Source of the DNA: Myxococcaceae bacterium JPH2
GTDB lineage: Bacteria; Myxococcota; Myxococcia; Myxococcales; Myxococcaceae
NCBI GenBank assembly: GCA_016458225.1
Contig: JAEMGR010000005.1
Location: forward strand, 868,001 to 932,000
Length of the DNA stretch: 64,000 nucleotides
Direction: 5' to 3'
Below, in pieces: positions 43,949 through 53,571 of this stretch (the first letter of the stretch is position 1; every line of letters starts with the position of its first letter). Position numbers and translations under genes: made by a program. Under the pieces are notes generated by a model that did not search any database, was not told where the DNA came from, and worked only from the letters and a program-made list of their open reading frames with translations.

Positions 43949-46552
43949 TCACTCCCAGGGCGCCATCAGCAGTTCGACCATGCGCGCGGCCAGGTCCTTG
44001 CGGTGCGTGACGAGCTGTCCCCAGGCCTGGGCGTGCTGCGCCCAGGCCTGAGGCTCCAGCCCCGCGGCCTGGAGCACCCGCAGCGCATCCGGGTTCATCC
44101 CCAGCGCCTTGAGGACGCGCACGTAGTGCCACACCGTGGGCATGGGCGTGCCGGGGAAGTGAGCCTCCGCGTCCAGCGACTTGCCCTCTATCTGGGGCCG
44201 CAGGCGCGCGAGGATTCCGGCGTCGTCACCCGCGTCCGGGCCGCGTGTTGGAGTCGGGGGGTCGAACTGAAGGCCCGGGGTCTCCTCTCCGCTTCGCATG
44301 GCCGCCATCCGCCGCTCCCACTCCTGGCGCGCGGACACCATCTCTCCCACCAATCGCTGACGCGCGGCCCGCGACTGTTGCTCCAATTCCTGACGTCGGG
44401 CCTCCGCCTGCCGCTCGTGGTCGCGGAGCCGCGACTCGGACACGCGCCGCATCAACTCCTCTTCCTCGCGACGGGACGCCTCCGCGAGGCGACGCTCCTC
44501 GTACTCGGCCATCCACTGGAGCCGAGGCCGCGTCTCCTCCGCGAAGTCACTGACAAAGCCAGACTCTTCCGGAGGCACGGGCGTCGCGAGCACCCGCTCC
44601 GCGAAGCGGGGGAACCAGGCGCGAAGTCGCCGCGCCTCGGGCAACAGCACGCCATCCAGTTCCTCCGCGCCCAGCGCATTGCCCAACGCGCACGCGGCGG
44701 TGAACACCGCCAGCGCGGCCGTGCGCGGACGCCGAGCGATGGCCCCCTCCGCCGCGGGCCACACCTCCGCGAGCCGGCGCGGCAGGTCCGCGGCCGGAGT
44801 GTCCTCCACCAGCAACGACACCTGTCGATTCAAGCCCATCGGATCCACCCGCCCCCACGCCCGGAAGCGAGCCACCGCATCGGGCTCCTCGGCCACCTGC
44901 CGCTCCCACAGCGAGTCCCGCCAGGGAGAGAAGGCCGCGAGCAATCGCTCGCGCTCCTCCGGATGGGAGCGGAAGCGCGCCCACACGGTGTCGATGAACG
45001 CCTCGCGCCCGGTGCTCCCGCTCCATGCGCGCACCGCCTCATACAGCGGCGCCACCACGTCCTCCTGTCCCGGCCCCTCCCAGATGGCCACCCACAGCCG
45101 CGGGACTCGCTCCTGCCACCCGTCCACGACGCGATCCGCCCACGAGGGCAAGGACATCAGCGCCATCAGCAAGGGGCCCGCGCAGTCCTCATCGCGAGCC
45201 CAGACATTGAGCAGCCGCGCCTGCGCGGGCTCCGCGAGCAGGAGGAAGCGCCGGAAGCCAATGCCATCCATCGCCTTGGCGCGAGCCTCCAGCGCATCGT
45301 TCGACAGGGCCTCGGCGGCGCCCTCCACGAAGGCGCGCACGGCCTCCACGTCCGGCAGCGCGTGGCCATGCTCCTGTGGCGCGGTGCCCGCCCAGTCCAC
45401 GAAGCGCAGGGCCGCTTCGCCCGGTAGCCCAGGCAGCACCGACAGGGCCCAATCCGCCCAGCGCGCCTGGGCGTCCGGCGGCAGCAACACCAACGGCTCG
45501 CGCTGCGCGAATGGCAGCAGCCGCTCCACCAGCCCGCCCGGCGTGCGCGCCGACACCGCCAGCACCGCCGCGAGCGCCTCCGGTGGCGTGGGCCTGGGCA
45601 GCTCGGCCAACACATCCTTGGCGGCCTGCGCGTCACCCGTCAGCGCCACCTCCGCGAAGAGCCACCGCGAGCCCAGCGCGGTCAGCCGCCGCCGCGCCTG
45701 GGACACCGTCTCCGGGTCGCTCGAGGTCAACCCCTCGCGCAGCCCCTCCGCGTCCTCCAGGCACAAGGCGCACTCGAAGCGCAGGTCCGCGTCCGCCGCG
45801 GCTCGCAGTCCCTCTCGGAGGCGATGGAGCACCGCGCCCGTGGGCTGCTCCTCGGTGGCGCGCACCCAGGCCACCGCCGCGCGCGCGCCCAACGTCGCGT
45901 GTTCGAGCAGCGCGAGCGACAGCACGCGGACGCGCTCGTACCCCGTGGAGGACATCCGCGCCCAAGGCCAGACCTTCCAGCGCGTCAGCGCCAGCATCGC
46001 CTCCAGGCCCGGGAGGCCATCCTGGTCCAACATGCCGCGCACCGTGGCGAGCACGTCCTGCGAGGGCTGCCCCTGGTGCACCAGCACGAGCGCCGCCAGC
46101 GAGCGCACGCCCGCGTCCGGGAAGTTGCGCCAGAGCAGCTCGGGCGTGTCCGGCCAGGGGCCCGGCGGGCCCAGGACGTCATCGAGCACACCCATGTCCA
46201 GCGGCAACATCGCCGCCCAACCATCCTCCAGCGCCGCCGCGAAGCCGCGCTGGAGCAGCCTGGCCTCCAGCCGCTCCGCGACCTCCACCACGCGCCGGAC
46301 CCGCGCCCACTGCGCCGCGTACCGGCGTCGCAGCTCCGCGCGAGGCTCCACGGCCAACGCCGCCACACGGTCCGCGAGCGCGAAGCGGTCCACCCCCGCG
46401 CGAAGCAGCTCGCGGGCCGCCCCATGATCCTCGGGAGGCACCGCGCCACAGAAGCAGTGCGGACAGGAGACGCCGGGAGCGATGAAGCGCACGCAGCCCG
46501 GGCAGCGGACGTCTTGACCTCGGTGGACTCCCAGGTCGAGCAGAGCGGACAT
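43949..46552 (-). CDS. Zinc-ribbon protein with HEAT-like repeats and coiled-coil; function unknown
   Basis: The product has 867 residues. The N-terminus has a four-Cys zinc ribbon (Cys17, Cys20, Cys30, Cys33, in RCPGC and CPHCFC). Residues about 45-660 are all-helical units of 35-45 residues rich in Ala/Leu/Trp, like HEAT repeats. Residues about 680-780 are Arg/Glu-rich coiled coil (RREEEELMRRVSES, RRQELEQQSRAARQRL). There is no signal peptide. It is convergent with the SDR gene by 6 bp. The build suggests a scaffold or adaptor, possibly nucleic-acid-binding through the zinc ribbon. Confidence 0.6.
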   Translation of the reverse strand: MSALLDLGVHRGQDVRCPGCVRFIAPGVSCPHCFCGAVPPEDHGAARELLRAGVDRFALADRVAALAVEPRAELRRRYAAQWARVRRVVEVAERLEARLLQRGFAAALEDGWAAMLPLDMGVLDDVLGPPGPWPDTPELLWRNFPDAGVRSLAALVLVHQGQPSQDVLATVRGMLDQDGLPGLEAMLALTRWKVWPWARMSSTGYERVRVLSLALLEHATLGARAAVAWVRATEEQPTGAVLHRLREGLRAAADADLRFECALCLEDAEGLREGLTSSDPETVSQARRRLTALGSRWLFAEVALTGDAQAAKDVLAELPRPTPPEALAAVLAVSARTPGGLVERLLPFAQREPLVLLPPDAQARWADWALSVLPGLPGEAALRFVDWAGTAPQEHGHALPDVEAVRAFVEGAAEALSNDALEARAKAMDGIGFRRFLLLAEPAQARLLNVWARDEDCAGPLLMALMSLPSWADRVVDGWQERVPRLWVAIWEGPGQEDVVAPLYEAVRAWSGSTGREAFIDTVWARFRSHPEERERLLAAFSPWRDSLWERQVAEEPDAVARFRAWGRVDPMGLNRQVSLLVEDTPAADLPRRLAEVWPAAEGAIARRPRTAALAVFTAACALGNALGAEELDGVLLPEARRLRAWFPRFAERVLATPVPPEESGFVSDFAEETRPRLQWMAEYEERRLAEASRREEEELMRRVSESRLRDHERQAEARRQELEQQSRAARQRLVGEMVSARQEWERRMAAMRSGEETPGLQFDPPTPTRGPDAGDDAGILARLRPQIEGKSLDAEAHFPGTPMPTVWHYVRVLKALGMNPDALRVLQAAGLEPQAWAQHAQAWGQLVTHRKDLAARMVELLMAPWE

Positions 46553-46611
46553 GTCCGCTGTCTACTCCCGGAAGCCAGGACTGAGGAGCCCCCCCGGCGT
46601 GGCGCGAGGCG

Positions 46612-48684
46612 TCAGCGCAGGAGCAGCCAGTCCACGCTCACGGGCTGGTCCGCCTCATTCGAGAGGTTGACCGTGAAGCCCGTGGTCGCCTTCTGGGTGA
46701 CGAAGGGCGCGCCCGCCGCGTTCGCCGTGGCGATGATGCGATAGGCCGCGTCCAGCTCCGGCCGAGGGAACACCACCGCCACGTCCACGCTCCCTGGCGG
46801 CACCAGCGCGGTGCCCGAGAAGTTGCTGGACGCCGTGTCCCCCGCCGACAGCCCCCGGACGTTGGTGGCCGAGCTGCCATCCTCCACCGACACCGCGCCC
46901 GGCGTCTGGGACCACGTGAGCGGGAGCTGCTTCCAGTTGCCCGGGGCCAGCACCTTGATGGGACGGATGACGGGATTGGGCAGCCCATCCGTGGGCAGGC
47001 GGAACACCTCCGCGCGCGGCCCCGCGCGGCTGGGATTGAAGGTGCTGCCCGTAAAGACATACGCCCCCGAGCCCGGCCGGATGTCGATGAGGGGTGTGTC
47101 GGGGCTCGACAAGGCCTCGAACGTACAGTTGGTGGCGGAGAGGGACACCAAGTCCTGCGCATACACCAACCCGCGCCGCCGAGGATTGGAGAAGCCGAAG
47201 TCCTCGTCGGTGAGCACCACGAAGCGCATGTCCACGCTCATGGCCCCGCCCAGGCTCCCCACCAGGTAGAGGTTGTAGATGCCATTGCCGTTGTAGATGT
47301 TGTCGAGGATGACCGAGCACTCGGCCACGATGATGGGGAAGTTGGGGACCTTGGTGTCGATGTCTTGAAGCCGGGTGACGCCCGAGTTCTCCACGGAGAT
47401 GCCGAACAACGTCCCCACGCCCCCGAAGATGGACACCCGCTGCACGCGGCTCAGATAGCAATTGTTGGTCAGCCGGATGCCGTAGCGCGTGCTGAGGAAG
47501 ATGACGTCCTCCACCAGCACGGAGACACACATCCTGGCGTAGATGCCATTGCCCTTGGCGATGCGCAGGTCGCTCACCTCCACCCGCACCAGCCCGCCCT
47601 CATAGGCGCTGTTCATCACCGGCACGTAGCCTCGGGTGGAGGGGCCCACCTGGACCTGCATCAGCCCATCCGCCTGCCCGTCGAAGTTGAGCAGGGCCAG
47701 CGTGTCCGCGTCCGCGACGTGCTTGTGCGTGGGGATGGGGAAGGCCGCCGTGTGGCGCGCCACCCGGCTCACGTGCACCGAGTCGAGGTAGCCATACGCC
47801 TGCTCCGTCTGCGGCGGCGCCTGCGGGAAGTAGTAGCTCGCCCCCCCGAGGATGACGTCCTCCCACGGCTCCTGGTTCATATTCCCCGTCGCGGGTGTGC
47901 ACGCCATCAACTTCCCGTCGATGAAGACGCGCATCATCACGCCGTCATAGCTGGCCTCCAGGTGATACGTCCGGTCCACCTGGAGCGCGTAGTCCGCCGT
48001 GCGCGCCGTCAGGTATTGGCCTCCCACCGTGAGCTTGAATGACACACATCCGGGATGGAGGTTGTCGAAGTCACCACAGCTCAGCACGAAGGCGCGGTGG
48101 GTGGGCGGCGCCCGCCCCAGGCACCCCCAGGACGAGATGATCATCTGCGCGTTGATGATTTTCTTGGGGCGGAAGAAGCACTGGACGGAGAACTGAGACA
48201 AGCCATCCAGGTCCAGCGAGGGCAGCTCGCGCAGGTTGAGCGAGTACGTCTCCCGCCGGCTGAACATATCCAGCGCCATTCCCGGCCCCAGCGCCAGGGG
48301 CGGCACCAGCGGAATGGTCGGCGCGACGCCATCACTGATGTAGATGGCGGGCCCGAGTCCGTCGTTGATGAGGGTGGTCAGGCTCTTGCCGTCCCCGTGC
48401 ATCCGCAGGTAGCTGCGGCGCATGCGCAGGGGGCGGGTGATGCGGTAGCGCCCCGCGGGGAGGCGCACCGCCGCATGGGCCTCTTCCGCCGCGGGCCCCG
48501 CGTTCTGCGCCGCATCCAGTGCCGCCTGGATGGCATTCGTGTCATCCGCGACGCCGTCCCCGACGGCGCCGTAATTCTTGACGTCGATATCCGAGCGAAT
48601 GACCGTGCGGACATCCAACAGCGCGCTGCGAAGTGCATCGGGGTCCGTGGACAGCGGAGTGTTGTCTCGGATGAAGTTGGGCAA
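46612..48684 (-). CDS. Right-handed beta-helix (pectate-lyase-like) protein with inserted LamG-type domain
   Basis: The product is 690 residues from TTG 48684, with GGAGG only 4 bp upstream. The start is typical of Pectate_lyase_3/phage-tailspike folds (VKNYGAVGDGVADDTNAIQ, LPAGRYRITRPLRMRRSY). Residues about 145-340 contain a concanavalin/LamG-like insert (FSVQCFFRPKKI, YHLEASYDGVMMRVFIDGK), then beta-helix rungs (NNCYLSRVQRVSIFGGVGTL). There is no signal peptide. It is probably a carbohydrate-binding or -cleaving secreted protein; the Lys/Asp residues expected for catalysis cannot be assigned. The neighbouring chitinase-like gene suggests polysaccharide degradation. Confidence 0.75.
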   Translation of the reverse strand: MPNFIRDNTPLSTDPDALRSALLDVRTVIRSDIDVKNYGAVGDGVADDTNAIQAALDAAQNAGPAAEEAHAAVRLPAGRYRITRPLRMRRSYLRMHGDGKSLTTLINDGLGPAIYISDGVAPTIPLVPPLALGPGMALDMFSRRETYSLNLRELPSLDLDGLSQFSVQCFFRPKKIINAQMIISSWGCLGRAPPTHRAFVLSCGDFDNLHPGCVSFKLTVGGQYLTARTADYALQVDRTYHLEASYDGVMMRVFIDGKLMACTPATGNMNQEPWEDVILGGASYYFPQAPPQTEQAYGYLDSVHVSRVARHTAAFPIPTHKHVADADTLALLNFDGQADGLMQVQVGPSTRGYVPVMNSAYEGGLVRVEVSDLRIAKGNGIYARMCVSVLVEDVIFLSTRYGIRLTNNCYLSRVQRVSIFGGVGTLFGISVENSGVTRLQDIDTKVPNFPIIVAECSVILDNIYNGNGIYNLYLVGSLGGAMSVDMRFVVLTDEDFGFSNPRRRGLVYAQDLVSLSATNCTFEALSSPDTPLIDIRPGSGAYVFTGSTFNPSRAGPRAEVFRLPTDGLPNPVIRPIKVLAPGNWKQLPLTWSQTPGAVSVEDGSSATNVRGLSAGDTASSNFSGTALVPPGSVDVAVVFPRPELDAAYRIIATANAAGAPFVTQKATTGFTVNLSNEADQPVSVDWLLLR

Positions 48685-48776
48685 AGGGCCTCCTGAGCCG
48701 GTGAATTGGGACTCATAGGATTGTCATGACCCTCCGCCGATGCACTCGTTTGACACGAATTGCCTGAAACCCTGCG

Positions 48777-51407
48777 TCAGGGAAGAAATGCCCCCTTCAC
48801 CGCGTCCAGCAGTGGATTGGCGCCGGTGGTGGGATTGATGCATCCCTGATTGAGCGTCCAGATGATGGTGCCTCCGTAACCCTGGGCGCGCGCGAAGGCG
48901 CCCTTGGCGGCGATGGCCTGGGGACTGTCATAGGTAATCCATCGCACCGTGCCGTCCTCCACCGGCGTGGTGAAGGTCAGGTAGCTGGCCTTGGCCGCAT
49001 CGTCCCAGTGGTATGTGCCGGTGGGGGCAAAGCGGGAAATCTTCTCGTAGGTGAAGGAGTTGTCCCCGCCCACATAGTCGGACCAGTTGGTGAAGTTTTG
49101 ATAGGGGCCGGTGATGTGTCTCCAGGCCAATCCATAGAAGGGGATGCCCATGCCCAGCTTCGCCTTGGGGATGCCAGCGCCGACCCAGGCCTCCAGGCTG
49201 GATTTGATGGAGGACGGATGGTTGCCGGCGTCACCCTGGAGCGCGGACGTGTACCAGGAGATCCACCCATCCCAGACACCAATCATCTCGTAGGACATGA
49301 CATTGAGCTGGTCCATGAGCGGAACGAGGTTCACGAACCAGGGGTCCGCGTCGCTCGGGAAGTTGGCGTTCACCCAGCCAATGGGGATGGTGAGCAACAT
49401 GTTGGGGCGGGCCGCGCGCAGCGCCTGCACGAGCGCGAGCAGGTCCGGCTTGTCCGCCTCGTTGATGGGCTCCCAGTCGATGTCCAGGCCGTCATAGCCA
49501 AACGTGTCCATGGCGTTGAGCAGGTTCTGGACGAACTTGGCGCGGTTGGCGGCCTTGGCCGCGCCCACCCAGCCGTCATGCTCGCCCGAGCCACCAATCA
49601 TGATGATGGCCTTGCGGCCCGCGGCGTGGGCGCGCGTGGACAGCGTGCGAGCAATCTGCTGGCCGTTGTCGTTGTCGAACTTCGTGTTCAGCGTGCCGTC
49701 GGGCTTGGGGGTGACGCGCCCGACGATGATGTGGGTGAGCGCGCTGAAGTCCACCTTCTCCGGCGGATACAGGTCCACGTTCCAGCCCGTGTAATAGCCC
49801 GACACCCAGAGGTTGCCGCCCGGCGAGGACGGCGTGACGGTGACGGTGGCGGACGCGCTCTTGCTGGAGTCCGCTCGGCTGGTGGCGACCACGTGGTAGG
49901 TGCCCGCCGTCGCGGGCGCGGTGTACAAGCCCGCCGCGGTGACGGTGCCGCCCGCCGCGCCCTCCTGCACGGACCACGTCACCGCCGTGTTGGTGCTGCC
50001 CGCCACCGTGGCGGTGAACTGGCCTGACTGGCCCGTCTGCAGCGAGAGGGTCTCGGGCGACACGGCCACGAACACCCCCTGCTTGCCCTCCACGCCCACC
50101 TCGTCGAAGTAGAGCGTGGGCAGCGTCTGGCCGCGCGTCTCCTGGAACTCGATGCCCGTGAGGGTCGCGTTCGCGGGCGCGAGCGAAGTCAGGGGAACGC
50201 GGCAGGACGTCCACGCGTTGGCGGGAATGGAACCTCCCCCGCACGTGGGGCCGAGCAGGACGCCGTCGGTCCAGGCACCGTTCACCCGCGCGCGCACCCG
50301 CACGAGCGCGCCGCCGCCAGCAGCGCCGCCATTCACGCGCAACACGAGGGCCGTCTGGTTGAGCGTGGCCAGGCCCGGCTGGGAGAAGACGAGCGCCTGG
50401 GATGGCCCCAGCGTGACGGAGATGGAGTAGCGGCCCGCGGAGACGGGCTGCGGGTTGGTGAGGGAGTGCGGCGCCGTCGTGTCATCGCGCCACGGGCTCA
50501 CCATGCTGTCGCGGTAGATCCACGTCATCGTCGTGTTGCCCGCGGGCACCGACGCGGAGACGACCTTGGAGCGCGTCCCCTCACCTGACGCATTCGAGGC
50601 GGAGAGGGCGTACCAGTACGTGAGGCCGGTGTAGACGGACGTGTCTCGGTAGGACGTCGTCGGAGCGGACACGGTGGCGATGCGCGTGAAGGGGCCCGCC
50701 GGACCCGAGGCGCGATACACGCCGTAGGCCGTGGCCCCCGAGACGGCGCTCCACGTGACGTTGATGGAGGTGCCCGAGACGGCGGCCGCGACCTGCGCGG
50801 GCGGCGCGGGCGCCACGAAGTTCAACTCGATGCTGTCCACGTACAGGGAGGGCAGCGCGCGGCCCTCGGACTCCATCCACAGCAGACCGTCCAGCCGCGC
50901 GTCGTCCGCGCCCAGCACCGCCAGGGGCACGCGGCAGCGCGTCCAGGTGTCCGCCGGCACGACGCCCTGGTCACAGTACGCGCCCAGCTCCACCGGCACG
51001 GGCGACGCGGTCTTGGACGAGTACGCGCTCAGCGTCACCGGAGGACTGAATGTTCCGCCGCCGTGAATCTGGAACTGCAGGACGTTGCGCCCCACGGTGG
51101 AGATGCCCGCGCTGCGGAAGTAGAGCCCCGCGCGCGGACCGAACGTCACCGAGATGGAGCGGCTCCCGGACTGCACCGGAGACAGCGCGCCCAGGTCATG
51201 CGTCGCCCAGGAGCGATCCGTCCACCCTGGCGCCAGCGAGTCGGCATAGATGACCAGGGGCACGCTCGCCAGGTCGGCCTGCTCCGGTCCGAAGCCCTCC
51301 GCCCCCACTTCCGATTCAGAACCGGGGCCCGTGGGGGCGATGAGTCCAGCCGCGACGACGAAGCAGAGACCGGACACGACCGCGAAGAACACCCATTGTC
51401 TTCTCAT
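48777..51407 (-). CDS. Multidomain GH18 chitinase-like secreted enzyme
   Basis: The product has 876 residues with a hydrophobic N-terminal signal. Two copies of a beta-sandwich module (about 48-195 and 300-440; shared GRxSISVTxGP, TWTRCRVPL/AWTSCRVPL and LPxLYxD motifs) flank a fibronectin type III domain (about 200-290, ending GEGTRSKVVSASV). A bacterial Ig-like domain follows (about 455-535, GTVTAAGLYTAPATAGTY). The GH18 catalytic domain runs from about 550 to the end, with the DxxDxDxE motif complete as DGLDIDWEP (Asp639, Asp642, Asp644, Glu646). GH18 hydrolyses chitin or chitin-like polymers; the modules probably bind substrate. It is divergent from the esterase lipoprotein at 51715. Confidence 0.92.
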   Translation of the reverse strand: MRRQWVFFAVVSGLCFVVAAGLIAPTGPGSESEVGAEGFGPEQADLASVPLVIYADSLAPGWTDRSWATHDLGALSPVQSGSRSISVTFGPRAGLYFRSAGISTVGRNVLQFQIHGGGTFSPPVTLSAYSSKTASPVPVELGAYCDQGVVPADTWTRCRVPLAVLGADDARLDGLLWMESEGRALPSLYVDSIELNFVAPAPPAQVAAAVSGTSINVTWSAVSGATAYGVYRASGPAGPFTRIATVSAPTTSYRDTSVYTGLTYWYALSASNASGEGTRSKVVSASVPAGNTTMTWIYRDSMVSPWRDDTTAPHSLTNPQPVSAGRYSISVTLGPSQALVFSQPGLATLNQTALVLRVNGGAAGGGALVRVRARVNGAWTDGVLLGPTCGGGSIPANAWTSCRVPLTSLAPANATLTGIEFQETRGQTLPTLYFDEVGVEGKQGVFVAVSPETLSLQTGQSGQFTATVAGSTNTAVTWSVQEGAAGGTVTAAGLYTAPATAGTYHVVATSRADSSKSASATVTVTPSSPGGNLWVSGYYTGWNVDLYPPEKVDFSALTHIIVGRVTPKPDGTLNTKFDNDNGQQIARTLSTRAHAAGRKAIIMIGGSGEHDGWVGAAKAANRAKFVQNLLNAMDTFGYDGLDIDWEPINEADKPDLLALVQALRAARPNMLLTIPIGWVNANFPSDADPWFVNLVPLMDQLNVMSYEMIGVWDGWISWYTSALQGDAGNHPSSIKSSLEAWVGAGIPKAKLGMGIPFYGLAWRHITGPYQNFTNWSDYVGGDNSFTYEKISRFAPTGTYHWDDAAKASYLTFTTPVEDGTVRWITYDSPQAIAAKGAFARAQGYGGTIIWTLNQGCINPTTGANPLLDAVKGAFLP

Positions 51408-51714
51408 GGAACTCCAACACGCAGATGACAGGTCGCTGTGAGGAGGCTCCGCGACCTCACGCCCGCGAGGCTCCAGGTCACGAACCCCTCACACGCCGCG
51501 CCAGGAGGGGCGGCAGGGCAAAGTGATTGACGGGCCCCGCTCCCAACACCTGCCCCAAGGTCGCGGCGCCAGGCGCGCTGGTTCACACCCTTCTCGCGCC
51601 CACCTCCTACGTTCTGCCGCGCCCCGTCTCCCGCTTCACAACCCGCACGGACCGTGTTTTCCTTGATTCGCAGCAAGTCGCGACATAACCGACAACATGG
51701 AAGGAATTACAGAC
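51408..51714. promoter_or_regulatory. Divergent intergenic region between chitinase and esterase genes
   Basis: These 307 bp carry both upstream regions and no gene. No sigma-54 or other promoter was clearly identifiable. The pair may be co-regulated (inference). Confidence 0.4.
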
Positions 51715-52965
51715 ATGGTCCGACGACAGGTATGGGGAGCGCTGGCGCTGTTGGGTTTGGCAGGCTGTGGCGTGGAGCCAGAGGTGGCGCTGGGCGAGCA
51801 GCGGCAGGGGCTGGACACGCCCACCAACGTGGCGCTGAACAAGCCGGCGACGTCGTATTCGCAGTCGGACGCGAACCACCCCGCCTCGCGCGCGGTGGAC
51901 GGCAGCACGTCCACGGGCTGGGCGAGCGGCTACGCGAGCTATGCGGGTCAGTCGTTGAGCGTGGACCTCCAGGGCGCGTTCGACGTCAGCAGCATCCAAT
52001 TGGTGTTGAGCTGGGGAGACTCGTCCACGCCGGCCAAGGCGTTTGAGGTCCAGGCCTGGAACGGCGGCTGCTGGCAGACGGTGCCGGGCACGGCGGTCAC
52101 CAACAACACCTCGGTCAACGTGACGTTCACGCTCGCGTCGACGGTGCGCGCGGAGAAGCTGCGCTTCGTCTGCTTGGACACCGGTGGCAACTGCTGGCTG
52201 CGTGAGCTGCGCGCCATGGCGGTGCCGGCCACCGCGCCCGCTCCGGCGCTGAGCTGCCCCGCGGGACTCCAGACGGCGGTGCGCCACCCGGCCCACGCCT
52301 ACGCGCTGTTCCTGCCCAAGGACTACAACCTGGACCGCACGCAGCGCTGGCCGCTCATCATCGCCCTGCACGGCGTGGGTGGGTACACGCTCAACACGAC
52401 GGACCACACCCAGGTGTCCACGTCGCCGGAGGGCCTGGCCAAGCAGTTCCTCAACAGCAGCTTCCGCGACACCTTCCAGGGCATCGTCGTCTCGCCGAAC
52501 TACCACAAGCCCGGTGGCACCGGGCAGGCGTGGTTCCAGGCCGCCAGCATCGCGGGCCTGCTGCAGAGCGCGAAGGAGGACTACCTGGTGGACCTGGACC
52601 GCGTCTACCTGACGGGCCTCAGCGGCGGCGGCAACTTCACCTGGGAGTTCGGCGCGGCCAACCCGGGCCTGTTCAGCGGGCTGGTGCCCATCGCCGCCAC
52701 GAACACGCCGGCGAACATGACCAACCTCTGCAACCTGGCGAAGATGCCCATCTGGGCCTTCAACGGCGCGCTGGACGGCTCCGCGGGGCCCGACACCTCC
52801 ACCGCCGCCAAGACGAAGCTGGACACCCAGTGCGGCGTGGCCGCGAGCGCCATGCAGACCACCGCGATTCCCAACGCGGGCCACAGCGGCGCGACGTGGG
52901 ACACGGCCTACGCCATGCCCTCGCTGTACACGTGGCTGTTCAACCAGCGCCTGAGCAACCGCTGA
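51715..52965 (+). CDS. Lipoprotein with F5/8 discoidin domain and CE1-type esterase
   Basis: The product is 416 residues from ATG 51715, with AAGGA 9 bp upstream. The signal ends in LAGC. Residues about 30-165 are a discoidin (F5/8 type C) domain (NVALNKPATSYSQSD, WASGYASYAGQSLSVDLQG), usually carbohydrate-binding. The rest is a PHB-depolymerase/feruloyl-esterase-like alpha/beta hydrolase: FLPKDYNLDRTQRWPLIIA, nucleophile Ser303 in GLSGGGN, an Asp near GALDGSAG and a His in NAGHSGATWD. The substrate is not known; the polymer-degrading neighbour suggests an extracellular polysaccharide ester or polyester. Confidence 0.88.
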   Translation: MVRRQVWGALALLGLAGCGVEPEVALGEQRQGLDTPTNVALNKPATSYSQSDANHPASRAVDGSTSTGWASGYASYAGQSLSVDLQGAFDVSSIQLVLSWGDSSTPAKAFEVQAWNGGCWQTVPGTAVTNNTSVNVTFTLASTVRAEKLRFVCLDTGGNCWLRELRAMAVPATAPAPALSCPAGLQTAVRHPAHAYALFLPKDYNLDRTQRWPLIIALHGVGGYTLNTTDHTQVSTSPEGLAKQFLNSSFRDTFQGIVVSPNYHKPGGTGQAWFQAASIAGLLQSAKEDYLVDLDRVYLTGLSGGGNFTWEFGAANPGLFSGLVPIAATNTPANMTNLCNLAKMPIWAFNGALDGSAGPDTSTAAKTKLDTQCGVAASAMQTTAIPNAGHSGATWDTAYAMPSLYTWLFNQRLSNR

Positions 52966-52971
52966 CGTGAG

Positions 52972-52999
52972 GGCCGGCGGACTTCATGTGCCGCCGGCC
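52972..52999. terminator. Bidirectional terminator between convergent genes
   Basis: GGCCGGCGG and CCGCCGGCC form a perfect 9-bp stem with a 10-base loop between the esterase stop and the stop of the NTF2-like gene. Confidence 0.65.
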
Positions 53000-53010
53000 G
53001 TCCCCTCGCA

Positions 53011-53481
53011 TCAGTGCGCGGGCTTGGAGATGAGCGCGCGCACCGCATCCAGGTGCTCGTTGGGGATGGGGAGCGAGAGGTTGTACTGGGCGATGCGCCA
53101 GACGCCGCCCTCCTTCACCAGCACGCCCGAGCCTCGGCACGGCCCCATGTTCGTCGTGTCGAGGGCCTCGTCGAACCAGGCCACCGCGCCGTCCTGGGAG
53201 AGGAAGATGTTGCGCGAGCGGGCCGTGAAGTTCCACGCCTTGCCCTTGGCGAAGTAGGGCTTGGCCCAGGCGCGGAACTGGTCCCTCGTCCAGCGCTCCG
53301 TCCCATCCGTTCCCAGGTAGACGGCGTCCGGCGTGAAGTGGCCGAAATAGCGCGCCTCGTCCGCGACGGCGGCGGCGCGATGCCAATCATCCAGCACCGC
53401 GGCGACGGCGGCCTTCGGGTCCGCGGGGGCCGGCGTGGGCGCGGCGGACAGGAGGAGGAGCAACAAGGAGACGGTGGGCAT
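53011..53481 (-). CDS. Secreted NTF2-like (SnoaL/DUF4440-type) protein
   Basis: The product is 156 residues from ATG 53481 with a Leu-rich signal peptide (MPTVSLLLLLLSAAPTPA). The NTF2-like cone fold is recognised by AVAAVLDDWHRAAAVADEA, FGHFTPDAVYLGTDGTE, GAVAWFDEALDTTNMG and VWRIAQYNLSLPIPN. DUF4440/SnoaL proteins bind small ligands or catalyse simple reactions; the role here is unknown. The longer open frame upstream is Arg-rich with no signal and was not used. It is divergent from the alpha/beta hydrolase (53572), whose start lies 90 bp away. Confidence 0.8.
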   Translation of the reverse strand: MPTVSLLLLLLSAAPTPAPADPKAAVAAVLDDWHRAAAVADEARYFGHFTPDAVYLGTDGTERWTRDQFRAWAKPYFAKGKAWNFTARSRNIFLSQDGAVAWFDEALDTTNMGPCRGSGVLVKEGGVWRIAQYNLSLPIPNEHLDAVRALISKPAH

Positions 53482-53571
53482 GGCTCGGGCCTCGACGGGG
53501 AAGACGTTCGAGGTATGAAGCGGCACCGCGCGCCCCCGGGTCAAGGCGCGAGGGAAAGGTGGACGGGCATC

